From assembly GCF_009663395.1 (NCBI RefSeq), contig NZ_QKNW01000001.1, positions 1,984,001 to 2,048,000 of the forward strand: a stretch of 64,000 nt of DNA, given 5' to 3'. This DNA comes from Halosegnis longus. Its GTDB lineage: Archaea > Halobacteriota > Halobacteria > Halobacteriales > Haloarculaceae. The notes under the pieces were generated by a model. It ran no database searches. It was not told where the DNA came from and worked only from the letters and a program-made list of their open reading frames with translations. Shown here piece after piece: positions 24,784 to 33,022 of this stretch (positions within the stretch are counted from its first letter, which is position 1; the number at the start of each line of letters is the position of its first letter). Both the position numbers and the translations under genes were made by a program.

Positions 24784-25842
24784 CTATCGGAGGTTGTCGA
24801 GGTCGGCGAGGAACGCACGCAGCGTCTCGCGCGTGACGTGCGGCTGCATGACGAACCGGGCTTCACCCTGTTCGGTGCGCGAGAGCCGCCAGCCCGCCTC
24901 GCGAACCGCGTCGATCGTCTCGGTGCCGATGTCGGCCGCGACCAGCGGGAGCGTCGGCGAGACGACATCGGCCCCTCGCGAACGCAGTTCGGCCGCGAGC
25001 CACTCGGCGTTCGCCTGTGATGTCTCGTACTGCTCGCGGTAGCCTTCGGGCCACAGCGCGTCGAGCGCCGCGGCCGCGCTCGCCACGCCCGCCCCCGAGC
25101 GTGTCCCCGTCAGGGTAATCTGGCTCGTGGACTCGAGATACGGCGTGTCGACGGCGAGTTCGGCAAGCAGCGACTCCTCGCGCGCCAGTAGTCCACCGGC
25201 CGGCACGACCGCCTGACCCATCTTGTGCGGGTCGATGGTGAGCGTGTCGACGGCGGCGTCGGCGAACCCCCACGCGTGGTCGGTGAACGGCAGGACGAAG
25301 CCACCCCACGCGGCGTCGACGTGGAGGAGTGGGTCGCCGGGCGCGTCGGCGACGAGGTCGGCGAGCGCGGGAATCGGGTCGACGCGGCCGTACTCCGTCG
25401 AGCCGGCGACGCCGACGACTGCGACCGTGTCCTCGTCGATGAGTTCGGTGACCGCCTCCAGCGAGACGGTGTAGCCGTCGAGCGGGGCGACCCGGAGTTC
25501 GACGCCGAGCACGTCCGCGGCCTTCGTGAACGAGAAGTGGCCCGACGCCGGGACGACGACGTTCGGGTCGGGGGTGTCGGCCCGGTTTCGGGCCAGCCGG
25601 AGCGCCTGAATGTTCGCCTCGGTGCCGCCGGAGGCGACGTAGCCGGCCGGGTCGGCGAGGCCGGTGATATCTCCGAGGCGGTCCACGACCGTCGATTCGA
25701 GGTCGGCGACGGTCTCGTAGGTGCCGGGGTCGCCCGGGTTGGTGGCGATGAACCGCTCTGCGGCCTCGCGGGCGGCCGGGTGCGGCTCCGTACACATCGA
25801 CGAGAGCACGCGCGAGAACGACTGCGGAATCCCCAACTCCAT
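24784..25842 (-). CDS. mfnA: MfnA-type L-tyrosine/L-aspartate decarboxylase
   Basis: This PLP-dependent group II decarboxylase (352 residues) has the Schiff-base lysine at 207 in [20 protein letters not shown] holds the aspartate that contacts the PLP nitrogen, and [11 protein letters not shown] the phosphate site. In methanogens MfnA makes tyramine for methanofuran. In non-methanogenic archaea the same family makes beta-alanine from aspartate for coenzyme A, which is the likely role here because haloarchaea lack methanofuran. A CTTTAATC/GATTAAAG TATA box lies about 29 bases before the ATG. Confidence 0.9.
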   Translation of the reverse strand: MELGIPQSFSRVLSSMCTEPHPAAREAAERFIATNPGDPGTYETVADLESTVVDRLGDITGLADPAGYVASGGTEANIQALRLARNRADTPDPNVVVPASGHFSFTKAADVLGVELRVAPLDGYTVSLEAVTELIDEDTVAVVGVAGSTEYGRVDPIPALADLVADAPGDPLLHVDAAWGGFVLPFTDHAWGFADAAVDTLTIDPHKMGQAVVPAGGLLAREESLLAELAVDTPYLESTSQITLTGTRSGAGVASAAAALDALWPEGYREQYETSQANAEWLAAELRSRGADVVSPTLPLVAADIGTETIDAVREAGWRLSRTEQGEARFVMQPHVTRETLRAFLADLDNLR

Positions 25843-25867
25843 CTACCGACACGAGGCGGACGAGCGA

Positions 25868-25875
25868 CTTTAATC
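25868..25875 (-). promoter_or_regulatory. TATA box for mfnA
   Basis: On the minus strand it reads GATTAAAG, centred about 29 bases before the ATG at 25842. It forms a divergent promoter with the plus-strand box at 25903-25910. Confidence 0.55.
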
Positions 25876-25902
25876 ACTCTACTTCGGCGGTCGCGTGGGT
25901 GG

Positions 25903-25910
25903 ACTTATCT
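25903..25910 (+). promoter_or_regulatory. TATA box for the enoyl-CoA hydratase gene
   Basis: ACTTATCT is centred about 27 bases before the ATG at 25933, which suggests a leaderless message. Confidence 0.5.
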
Positions 25911-25932
25911 GCCGGGCCGGAGACGCTCGGAT

Positions 25933-26700
25933 ATGAGCGAGCGAGTCCGACTGGCATTCGACGGCGACGTTGCGACGCTGACCATCGACCGGCCCGAGCA
26001 GTACAACGCGCTCGACACCGCCACGCTGGAGGCGCTCGATGCGGCGCTGGACGAGGCTCGCGGCGAGGCGCAGGCCCTCGTCGTTACGGGCGCTGGCGAC
26101 GACGCGTTCGTCGCCGGCGCGGACATCCCGGAGATGGCCGAGATGGACACGACGGAGGCCGAGGCGTACTCCCGGCTCGGCCACGACGTGATGTCGGCAG
26201 TCGAATCGTTCCCCGCGCCGGTCATCGCGGCCATCAACGGCTACGCCATCGGCGGCGGCTGTGAACTCGCCTTGGCGTGTGACTTCCGGGTCGCGAGCGA
26301 GCGGGCCGTCGTCGGCCACACCGAAATCGACCTCGGCATCACGCCGGGGTGGGGCGGCACACAGCGGCTCCCCAGACTCGTCGGCGACGAGACGGCGCGG
26401 CGGCTCATCATGTTCGGCGAACGAATCGACGCGAGCGACGCCTACAACCTCGGACTCGTCGGCGAGGTCGTCGCCCACGGCGAACTGGACGACCACGCCG
26501 CCGGGATGGCGCGCGACCTCGCGGCGAAGCCGACGACCGCGATGGCCGCCGCCAAGGAGTCACTCAATCAGGCGCGCGCGACCGACCTCGATGCGGGACT
26601 CGCCTTCGAGCGCCGGACGTGGGCGTCGCTGTTCGACACCGACGACCAGCGGGAGGGGATGGCGGCGTTCATCGAGAACCGCGACCCCGAGTTCGAGTAG
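25933..26700 (+). CDS. Enoyl-CoA hydratase/isomerase family protein
   Basis: A 255-residue crotonase-fold protein. The oxyanion-hole segments are DAFVAGADIPEM and AINGYAIGGGCELALACD. The two catalytic acids of hydratases match the Glu of GGGCELAL (position of rat Glu144) and the Glu of GHTEIDLGITPGWGGTQRL (position of Glu164), so water addition to enoyl-CoA is plausible. The C-terminal trimerisation helices end in AAFIENRDPEFE, as usual. Haloarchaea carry many paralogues for fatty- or amino-acid breakdown, and no pathway partner sits next to this one. The start ATG at 25933 follows a TATA box. Confidence 0.9.
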   Translation: MSERVRLAFDGDVATLTIDRPEQYNALDTATLEALDAALDEARGEAQALVVTGAGDDAFVAGADIPEMAEMDTTEAEAYSRLGHDVMSAVESFPAPVIAAINGYAIGGGCELALACDFRVASERAVVGHTEIDLGITPGWGGTQRLPRLVGDETARRLIMFGERIDASDAYNLGLVGEVVAHGELDDHAAGMARDLAAKPTTAMAAAKESLNQARATDLDAGLAFERRTWASLFDTDDQREGMAAFIENRDPEFE

Positions 26701-27996
26701 TCAGGTCACGGCCGGCGCGGTCTCTTCGACCTCGGCGTAGGTCAACACGAGCGCGACGGCCGCCAGCGCCGCGACCGTCAGGAAGGGCCACGCGAAGCCG
26801 AACCGGACGAGCACGCCGGACACGAGCGGACCGGCGGCAATCCCGAAGCCGAACGCCGTCGTGAGCACCGACAGCGTGGTGCCGGACTCACCCTCGCGGG
26901 CGAGGTCACCGGCCACGGCGAGTCCGGGCGCGAACACCATCGCCACCGAGATTCCCTGCAGGAGTCGGAAGGCGAGCATCAACAGCGAGCCGGTGCCGAC
27001 CCCGGCGACGGTCGCCGGAAGCACGTCCACGAACGCCGGAATCAGCCCCTGGAACGCGAGTGACGGAATCAGGAGGACGAACCCCCACACGAGGAAGGGC
27101 CGGCGGCCGTAGCGGTCCGACGCCCGGCCGATTGGCACCTGAAACAGCACGTTCGCGATGACGACCGCCGCGAACTGTATGGAAAAGAGAAACGGCGTCT
27201 GTCCGAGTTCGGCGTTGATGACCTCCTGTAGCGTCGCGAAGATGCCGATGCCGGTCGCCATCAAGAAGGTGCCGAGCCCGACGACGAAGACGGGGTCGAA
27301 CCCGTCTTCGGTGCGGATGCGAATCGAGAGGTCCTCGCTCGCGGAGCCTTCGAGGTCCTCGGGGTCGTCGACGAGAATCGAGACGAGGACGAACGCGACG
27401 AGCGCACCGACGACCGCCACGGCGAAGGCGGCGTCGAAGCCCGACACCGTCGTCCCGAGCAGGTCGTAGCTGACGACCGTCTCGGAGGCGACGCCACCAG
27501 TGATGAGCAGCCCGGCGATAATCGGGCCGAAGCCGAAGCCGATGAGTCTGAAGGTGTTGAAAATCCCGAAGTCGTTGCCGCGGCCGGCGTCGTCGCTGTA
27601 GTCGTTGACCAGCGCGAGCACGATGGGGACCGTCAGCGCCGCGCCGATACCCTGCATCGCCCGCGCGGCCAGGACGGCCCAGTAGGAGGTGACGAACGGG
27701 TAGATTGCGCTCCCGACCGCGAGCACGACCAGTCCGGCGAGGATGTAGCGCTTCCGCGCGCCGGTCCGGTCGGAGAGCCGGCCGGTGAACGGCTGGAGCG
27801 AGCTGTTGAGCAGGCCGAACAGAGAAAGCACTACGCCGATGAGCAGTTCCGTCGAGACGCCGTCGAGTCCGGCGAGCGATACCTCGCCCGAGGCGATGTA
27901 CAGCGGGAGGACGATGATGAGAAAGGAGTTGCCGAGCGAGTCGGCCATCCGGGCGAAGGCGAGCGCGAGCACACGATTGTCGGTCCCCAGAACCAT
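26701..27996 (-). CDS. Major facilitator superfamily transporter
   Basis: A 431-residue protein with about 12 hydrophobic segments in two halves of six. The cytoplasmic loop between helices 2 and 3 has the MFS signature GRLSDRTGARKRYI, repeated in the second half as GRASDRYGRRPFLV. A central acidic loop (DDPEDLEGSASEDLSIR) divides the halves. The pattern resembles drug/metabolite exporters of the DHA1 type, but no substrate can be inferred. It converges on the enoyl-CoA hydratase gene with adjoining stop codons, and a 26-base gap separates it from the lipoprotein gene downstream. Confidence 0.9.
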   Translation of the reverse strand: MVLGTDNRVLALAFARMADSLGNSFLIIVLPLYIASGEVSLAGLDGVSTELLIGVVLSLFGLLNSSLQPFTGRLSDRTGARKRYILAGLVVLAVGSAIYPFVTSYWAVLAARAMQGIGAALTVPIVLALVNDYSDDAGRGNDFGIFNTFRLIGFGFGPIIAGLLITGGVASETVVSYDLLGTTVSGFDAAFAVAVVGALVAFVLVSILVDDPEDLEGSASEDLSIRIRTEDGFDPVFVVGLGTFLMATGIGIFATLQEVINAELGQTPFLFSIQFAAVVIANVLFQVPIGRASDRYGRRPFLVWGFVLLIPSLAFQGLIPAFVDVLPATVAGVGTGSLLMLAFRLLQGISVAMVFAPGLAVAGDLAREGESGTTLSVLTTAFGFGIAAGPLVSGVLVRFGFAWPFLTVAALAAVALVLTYAEVEETAPAVT

Positions 27997-28022
27997 TCAC
28001 CCGACGTAGCGGCGAGACCGGC

Positions 28023-29069
28023 TTAAATCCAGACGCCTGCCGTCGGCGTCGGGGTCACCGTCCCGCTGTTGAGTCGCTCGATGGCCTCCGGGCCGACGGC
28101 GATGTCAGCGTAGATGACCCGGCCGTCGCGCGCGACGCCGATGCGCTCGATATCGAGGTCCGGCCCCTCCTCGTCCTCGTCGGCAAACAGCTCATCGAGG
28201 AGCGAGCGGAGGCGGTCCCGAGAGAGGAGGTCCGAGGGGTCGAAGACGACCGCCACCCGCAGTCTGTCGGGGTCGAACCGGTAGCCGAAGACGAGTCCCT
28301 TCGCCAGCGCGAGCGCGCGCTCGCCGTCTCCGGTCGTCTCCTGCTGGAGCGTCGCCAACCCCGTCTCGGAGACGCCGGCGACGAGCGCGTGGCCGTTCGT
28401 CACCGACAGACAGTGCCGGACCGGAGCGCGCTCGGTGAGCCGTGGGCCGGTGCCCGTCCGGGCGTCGATAGCCGCGTGGACGCCGTCGAGCGCGTTCAAC
28501 TCGATCCCGAGCGTGACGCTCGCGACGAGCGCGCTCGAATCGTAGCCGACGCCGAAGGTGAAATCCGGCGGCTCGGGCTGGTCCGGCCCCTGAAACTGCG
28601 GCCAGTTGCGGCCGAGCGCGGGGGCGGAAGCGTAACACTGGTAGCCGCGATACGTCCCTTCGGGCGTGACGAGCCCGTCCTTGACGGGCCGGAAGGTGTC
28701 TGCTATCTCGGCGTCGATGGCGTCGGCGTCGAAGTCTCCCGTCGCGACGAGGGTGAGCCCCGCCTGCCCGCGCTGTGGCCGGCCGTACCCCGTCGCGAGG
28801 AGTCGGTTCACGTCGTCGAGTGCAATCGCCTCCGAGAAGTCGCGCGCGCGGTCGAGTCCGGACTGGAGTTCCTCGGGGAGCCGGTCGCTGTTCGCCCGCA
28901 GCGTCGGGACGTGGAGATTGGCGTAGACGTAGCTGTCGGTGTCGAACACCGCGCTCGCGCCGTGGTGCCAGCGAGCAGAGCGGGGTGGACCGTCGTCGAG
29001 GGCCGTACAGCCGGCGAGGGCGGCGACGCCGAGTGCACCGGCGGCGAGTACGTCACGACGGGATGGCAT
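28023..29069 (-). CDS. Tat-exported lipoprotein, unknown function
   Basis: This 348-residue protein starts MPSRRDVLAAGALGVAALAG followed by Cys20. That combines a twin-arginine motif (SRRDVL) with a lipobox (AALAGC), the standard haloarchaeal Tat lipoprotein signal, so the mature protein is folded inside and anchored outside by a lipid on Cys20. The remainder is a soluble alpha/beta domain without recognised motifs. It is probably conserved in haloarchaea, but I cannot name the family. It is downstream of no clear partner, and is divergent from the transcription factor S gene. Confidence 0.8.
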   Translation of the reverse strand: MPSRRDVLAAGALGVAALAGCTALDDGPPRSARWHHGASAVFDTDSYVYANLHVPTLRANSDRLPEELQSGLDRARDFSEAIALDDVNRLLATGYGRPQRGQAGLTLVATGDFDADAIDAEIADTFRPVKDGLVTPEGTYRGYQCYASAPALGRNWPQFQGPDQPEPPDFTFGVGYDSSALVASVTLGIELNALDGVHAAIDARTGTGPRLTERAPVRHCLSVTNGHALVAGVSETGLATLQQETTGDGERALALAKGLVFGYRFDPDRLRVAVVFDPSDLLSRDRLRSLLDELFADEDEEGPDLDIERIGVARDGRVIYADIAVGPEAIERLNSGTVTPTPTAGVWI

Positions 29070-29134
29070 ACGTGTCTCTCCGTAGCCACGAGGGAAGGTG
29101 TTTCGTCCGACCGTGGCGGCTCCACAACCCCGGG

Positions 29135-29140
29135 TTTAAG
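29135..29140 (+). promoter_or_regulatory. TATA box for transcription factor S gene
   Basis: TTTAAG is centred about 29 bases before the ATG at 29167. Confidence 0.5.
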
Positions 29141-29166
29141 TTCCGCGCCGAGTCAACCAGGATACG

Positions 29167-29496
29167 ATGCAGTTTTGCGACGAGTGTGGCTCGATGATGC
29201 ACGCTGACGGCGACACGTGGGTGTGTCGCTCCTGCGGGTACGAAGAGCTGCGCGATTCAGCAAGCGAAGGTGCAATGACCACGACCGAAGGACAGGAGGA
29301 CGACGACGTCGTCGACATGTCCGAGGTCGAAGACACCGAAATCGGGCCGACGACGGACGCGCGGTGTCCGAATCCCGACTGCGACGGCGAGCGCGCCCGC
29401 TACGAGATGAAACAGATTCGGGCGGCCGACGAGTCCGAGACGCGGTTTTTCACCTGTGTCGAGTGTGGCAAGAAGTGGCGCGAGGACGACAACTGA
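29167..29496 (+). CDS. Transcription elongation/cleavage factor S (TFS)
   Basis: A 109-residue protein with two zinc ribbons. The N-terminal one (CDECGSMM ... CRSCGY) resembles RNA polymerase subunit RPB9. The C-terminal one (CPNPDCDG ... CVECGKKW) is the TFIIS type. Between the C-terminal Cys pairs, RAADESETRFFTC holds the acidic Asp-Glu pair that reaches the polymerase active site and triggers cleavage of backtracked RNA, so the factor should be active. A 40-residue acidic linker joins the ribbons. A conserved hypothetical gene follows 40 bases later. Confidence 0.93.
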   Translation: MQFCDECGSMMHADGDTWVCRSCGYEELRDSASEGAMTTTEGQEDDDVVDMSEVEDTEIGPTTDARCPNPDCDGERARYEMKQIRAADESETRFFTCVECGKKWREDDN

Positions 29497-29536
29497 CCGG
29501 ACGTAGCTTTTCGTAGCTGTGGCCCCTCGCTCCGGT

Positions 29537-30073
29537 ATGAGCGACCAGTGGCCCACGGTGTCCGACGGGGAACTCGAACGGGGTGGGTGGCGGCTGGCCG
29601 ACCGGACGCGCGAGCGGCTGTTCGAGTTGCCACGGGTCACCGTCGACGGCCACACCTGCATGTACGAGGAGCCGAGCGTCGCCGCGCAGTTCGACACCGA
29701 GGAGCCGCTGTGTTTCTTCTTCGCCACGCGACTCGCCTTCCAGCCGGAGCTTCCGGGTGGGGCGAGCCGGCTCGTGGAGCCGATGATTCGGACCCGTGCC
29801 CGCTCGCAGTTTCTGGACGACCTTCGCGACCGCGGCTTCGTCGACCTGCAGTACCGGACCGACGACGACTTCCGGACCGCCGACGGCCACGGCGGCCAGT
29901 TGACGACCGTCCGCGGTCGGTGTCAGATCGACGACCGGACGCTGGACGCGACCGGCTGGCTGGCCGTCTGGCGGGCGGACGGGTTCTTCGTCGCCGGCGG
30001 TGGCTACCCGACCATCGACACCGAGCGAAACTACCGCGAGGAACTGTTGACGCTGCTCAGAAACGTCAGATAG
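29537..30073 (+). CDS. Conserved haloarchaeal protein, unknown function
   Basis: A 178-residue soluble protein. It contains TCMYEEPSVAAQFDTEEPLC and a FFATRLAFQPELPGG stretch in the first half. In the second half are alternating strands (LTTVRGRCQIDDRTLDATGW, LAVWRADGFFVAGGGYP) and a final charged helix. I do not recognise a domain. The start at ATG 29537 was chosen because a TSS just upstream fits the 40-base gap after TFS. It converges on the TrmI gene with an 8-base overlap. Confidence 0.7.
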   Translation: MSDQWPTVSDGELERGGWRLADRTRERLFELPRVTVDGHTCMYEEPSVAAQFDTEEPLCFFFATRLAFQPELPGGASRLVEPMIRTRARSQFLDDLRDRGFVDLQYRTDDDFRTADGHGGQLTTVRGRCQIDDRTLDATGWLAVWRADGFFVAGGGYPTIDTERNYREELLTLLRNVR

Positions 30074-30791
30074 GCGTCCGCGCGAAGGTGAGGTAGCCGG
30101 TGTGGCCGACGCCCCGGGTCGACGGCCGCGACCCGCGGTCGTCGAACGTCATCTCCCGCTGGATGGTCTCGACCGTCTCCACGCCGACGAGTCCGACCTC
30201 GCGGGCCGTCTCCACGCAGTCGCGCGAGGATTCGATGAACGGCGAGTACACCGCGACCGGGCCGCCGGGGACGAGCAGGTCGGGAGCCTGCGCGACGACC
30301 GACGCCGCGTCACCGGTGTCGAGCGTCAGCCCGTCGAACCCGGAGAGGGAATCGAGGTCGTCGGTCACGTCGCCGGTCCGCACGTCGACGCGGTCGGCGA
30401 CCCCGGCCGTCGCCATGTTCTCGCGGGCCACGTCTGCGAAGTCGGGGTCTCGTTCGTAGGTGACGACCTCGATACCGTGGCGGGCGAGATAGACGGAAAG
30501 AATCCCGGTGCCGGTCCCGGCATCGAGCACGCGGTCGCCGTCGCCGAGTCCGAACTCGCCGAGGATGAGCCCTATGTCGCGGGGCATCATCGGCGCGCCG
30601 GTGCGGTCGAGGTGGTCGAACAGGTCCGGCCCGCGCGGTTCGCGAACCTCGAACGCCTCGCCGATGTGGGTCTCGACGGTGTCGCCCGGCTGTACGTCTG
30701 CGGGCACCTCCAGCACGCCGAGGTCGGACTCGTGGCGGTCGCCCGGCGCGAGCAGGAGCTCGCGGTTCTCGCGGACGAACAGGTAGCTCAC
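30066..30791 (-). CDS. trmI: tRNA (adenine-N1)-methyltransferase TrmI
   Basis: This 241-residue SAM-dependent enzyme methylates N1 of adenine at positions 57/58 of tRNA. An N-terminal beta-barrel is followed by the Rossmann domain, with [20 protein letters not shown] and [16 protein letters not shown] as the SAM loop. Later motifs are [15 protein letters not shown] and [20 protein letters not shown], matching archaeal TrmI. The start is a GTG at 30791, inside the stop codon of the upstream NAC gene (GTGA overlap), so translation is coupled to NAC. An ATG further upstream would run into the NAC frame. Confidence 0.9.
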   Translation of the reverse strand: MSYLFVRENRELLLAPGDRHESDLGVLEVPADVQPGDTVETHIGEAFEVREPRGPDLFDHLDRTGAPMMPRDIGLILGEFGLGDGDRVLDAGTGTGILSVYLARHGIEVVTYERDPDFADVARENMATAGVADRVDVRTGDVTDDLDSLSGFDGLTLDTGDAASVVAQAPDLLVPGGPVAVYSPFIESSRDCVETAREVGLVGVETVETIQREMTFDDRGSRPSTRGVGHTGYLTFARTPI

Positions 30792-31201
30792 TCCAGCCGT
30801 TCGACGGCCGCCGCGAGGTCGCCGTCGGTCGCCTCCAGCGCTTCGCGGGCCTCCTCGGCCGTGACGCCCGTGCGCCCGGCGACGATTTCGATGTCGGACT
30901 CGGGGATTGCGGCTTCTTCGTCCGCTTCGTCCGCTTCGTCGCTCTCTTCCCCAGCGGACGCGTCGCCGGCCTCGATGGCATCGGCGTCCAGCGGGCGCAC
31001 GTCCGGTTCGCCGACGACCTGGTAGGTCGCCTGTCCCTGGGCGTCCATCTTCTGGACCTCCGCGTCGTCGAAGACGTACTCCTCGTCGTCCGTGCGGATG
31101 ATGACCTCGTTGGCGTCGATTTCGGTGAGGTCGATACCCATCTGGTTCATCATCTGTTTCATCTTGCGCGGGTTCATGCCGCCGCCGCCTCCTCCAAACA
31201 T
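30788..31201 (-). CDS. nac: Nascent polypeptide-associated complex protein (archaeal NAC)
   Basis: A 137-residue homodimer-forming NAC. The Gly-rich start [20 protein letters not shown] is typical of the family. The NAC domain (ITDANEV-like [18 protein letters not shown] ... TYQVVGEP) forms the beta-barrel that contacts nascent chains at the ribosome exit. An acidic linker leads to a C-terminal UBA domain ([20 protein letters not shown]). It starts at ATG 31201. It overlaps the GTG start of TrmI by four bases, so protein biogenesis and tRNA modification share a transcript. Confidence 0.93.
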   Translation of the reverse strand: MFGGGGGGMNPRKMKQMMNQMGIDLTEIDANEVIIRTDDEEYVFDDAEVQKMDAQGQATYQVVGEPDVRPLDADAIEAGDASAGEESDEADEADEEAAIPESDIEIVAGRTGVTAEEAREALEATDGDLAAAVERLE

Positions 31202-31352
31202 ACACGACCGGTGGCTCGCGTCGCTGAAAAGTGCTCCCTTTGTCCGGCTCCCGAGGTTCAAGTCGGATAGCGAACCACGCCCGACGTGACATAACAGTCA
31301 CTCGCGGGGGTTCGCGGTAGTGCCGGCAGTCCCGCGAGGCGAGGCCGGCCTG

Positions 31353-31859
31353 TTAGCCCCGATTTCCGGACTTCACCTTTACCGCCATCCCGGTGTCGAA
31401 CGTCTCGATAGCCGACGCCGGAAGCTCCGCGCGCCCGACGGCGAGCAGCCGCCCCGCCTCGTGGACGACGGCCACCTCGTCGCCCGGTCGAACCTCGCTG
31501 CCGACGGCCTGCACGAACTTCGCGAACACGTTCTTCCCCTCGCGGACGAACGGCTCGGACTCGTCCCCGACGACCACCCTCGCGGCCGGCGACGGGAGCG
31601 CGTCCATCAGCCGGCGACCGCCGGCGAGCCCGAGTCGGAAGCGCCCGTCGTCGCCGTAGGAGACGAGCCGCTCGCCGGCCGGCCGGCCGAGGTCGTCGTG
31701 GCCGCCGGCGTCCGGCCCGACGTGAATCTGCGACGGTCGCCCCGAGGTGGTGCGTCGCACCGCCGGCTCCTCGTCGTCGGGAAACAGCGCCGCGCCAGCG
31801 CCGCGGCCGAACTGGTAGTCGGCCACGGTCGCGAGCTGTCGGCGTTCGGTAGCGTCCAT
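31353..31859 (-). CDS. PUA-domain RNA-binding protein
   Basis: A 168-residue protein with a C-terminal PUA domain from about residue 85: LPSPAARVVVGDESEPFVRE, GKNVFAKFVQAVGSEVRPGD and EVAVVHEAGRLLAVGRAELP. Stand-alone archaeal proteins of this architecture are relatives of the PUA part of archaeosine tRNA-guanine transglycosylase. They bind RNA, and a role in tRNA modification is likely (inference). The N-terminal half (YQFGRGAGAALFPDDE) is a pre-PUA domain. The gap of 151 bases to the NAC gene suggests a separate promoter for NAC. Confidence 0.85.
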   Translation of the reverse strand: MDATERRQLATVADYQFGRGAGAALFPDDEEPAVRRTTSGRPSQIHVGPDAGGHDDLGRPAGERLVSYGDDGRFRLGLAGGRRLMDALPSPAARVVVGDESEPFVREGKNVFAKFVQAVGSEVRPGDEVAVVHEAGRLLAVGRAELPASAIETFDTGMAVKVKSGNRG

Positions 31860-31898
31860 ACCACGAGATGCGCGGTCCGGGTGATACGGCTTTCGCGT

Positions 31899-32990
31899 TC
31901 ACGCGAACGGGTCCGTCCCGAGCGCCTGCGCCACCAGCGCCCGCGCCACGTCACCCAGCCGCCCCGGCTCCACGCCGACGCGCAGGTCCGCGACGACGCC
32001 GGCGTGGTCGGATGGCCACAGTCGCTGGTCACCGGCCTGCACGCGCGCGGCGTCGTCCACTGCCGTGAGCCGGGTCCCCAGCGGCCGCGCCGGCCCACCC
32101 GTCAGGACGAAATCCAACCGGAAGCCGAGTCCGCCACCGTCGAGTGTCGGGTCGCGACAGCAGGTGAACCCCGGCTCGCCGGTCGCGGCCGCGGCGTCGG
32201 TGAGTTGGCCGGCGAGCAGACTGTACGCCGACGGGTCCTCCGCGAGCGGACGGCTGTTCAGGTCGGCGAGCAAGACGAGCGCTCGCTCCTCGGGCAGTTG
32301 GTTGGCGAGCGCCTGTGCCTGCACGTAGCGGATGCGCCGGTCGGCAGCCGAGAGGTGCGTCGAGATTCCGACGACCGGCACGCCGTCGACGAAACAGTCC
32401 GCCCGACAGAAGCCGCGCGTCGCGACCAGCCGCCGGCCGTCGAGTCGCCGGCTCGCGTTGACGGTGAACTGCTGGGCGTCGGTCGCCTCGACCGCTACGT
32501 CCTCACGGACGAACAGCGCGTCCCGGTCGTGAAACCGCACGTCGAACTCCTCGCCGTCGTGTGCCGCGGGAAGTGTGATATCCGCGTTCGGCGAGACGGC
32601 GACCCGACGGTACTCCCCGCCCGCCTCCGCGACCCCTCGTTCGAACAGCGAGAGGAAATCAAACACCGGCTCGCCGTCGCGTTCGACGAGCGCCCCCTCC
32701 TGTACCCCGATGATGGCCGGCGACTCGGCCGTCAGTTCGGCGGCGAGAACGGCCATCCGCTCGGAGACGGGACTCGCTGCCAGCCGCGCGAATCGCTCTC
32801 CGACGAGTGCGGGGTCGAGTCGCTCCTGCGTGAGCAAATCGAGCAACGGAACGCCGAGCCCGAGGTTCTGCGTCGCGACCGTGGCCGAGGTCGCGAGCAA
32901 CGGCCCGGTCGTCGCCGCGTAGCCCGCGCCGGCCACGAGTCCCCCACCGGCCCGGAGCGTGTCGCGTCTGGAGAGCTGCACGAGTACCAC
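31899..32990 (-). CDS. Endonuclease/exonuclease/phosphatase family protein with Tat-like signal
   Basis: A protein of about 360 residues. The start is a GTG at 32990 (another in frame at 32981), because no ATG fits. The N-terminus LSRRDTLRAGGGLVAGAGYA has a twin-arginine motif and hydrophobic stretch, suggesting export. The EEP fold follows: AIIGVQEGALV with the metal-binding Glu, VVGISTHLSAADRRIRYVQ, ALVLLADLNSRP with Asp-x-Asn, LDFVL, and WPSDHAGVVADLRV with the catalytic Asp-His. The family includes DNase I-like nucleases and phosphodiesterases; the substrate here is unknown. The lysA stop codon lies 33 bases upstream, so it may be the last gene of the lysine operon transcript. Confidence 0.82.
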   Translation of the reverse strand: MVLVQLSRRDTLRAGGGLVAGAGYAATTGPLLATSATVATQNLGLGVPLLDLLTQERLDPALVGERFARLAASPVSERMAVLAAELTAESPAIIGVQEGALVERDGEPVFDFLSLFERGVAEAGGEYRRVAVSPNADITLPAAHDGEEFDVRFHDRDALFVREDVAVEATDAQQFTVNASRRLDGRRLVATRGFCRADCFVDGVPVVGISTHLSAADRRIRYVQAQALANQLPEERALVLLADLNSRPLAEDPSAYSLLAGQLTDAAAATGEPGFTCCRDPTLDGGGLGFRLDFVLTGGPARPLGTRLTAVDDAARVQAGDQRLWPSDHAGVVADLRVGVEPGRLGDVARALVAQALGTDPFA

Positions 32991-33022
32991 TCTCTCCCCC
33001 CGAGATGAAAAAATCGCCCGAG

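Noticed and set aside
31240-31300. tRNA-like GGTTCAAGTC and the GTGAC/GTCAC pair before the NAC gene
   Set aside because: No cloverleaf can be built around it: acceptor and anticodon arms do not pair. At most it is part of the NAC promoter.
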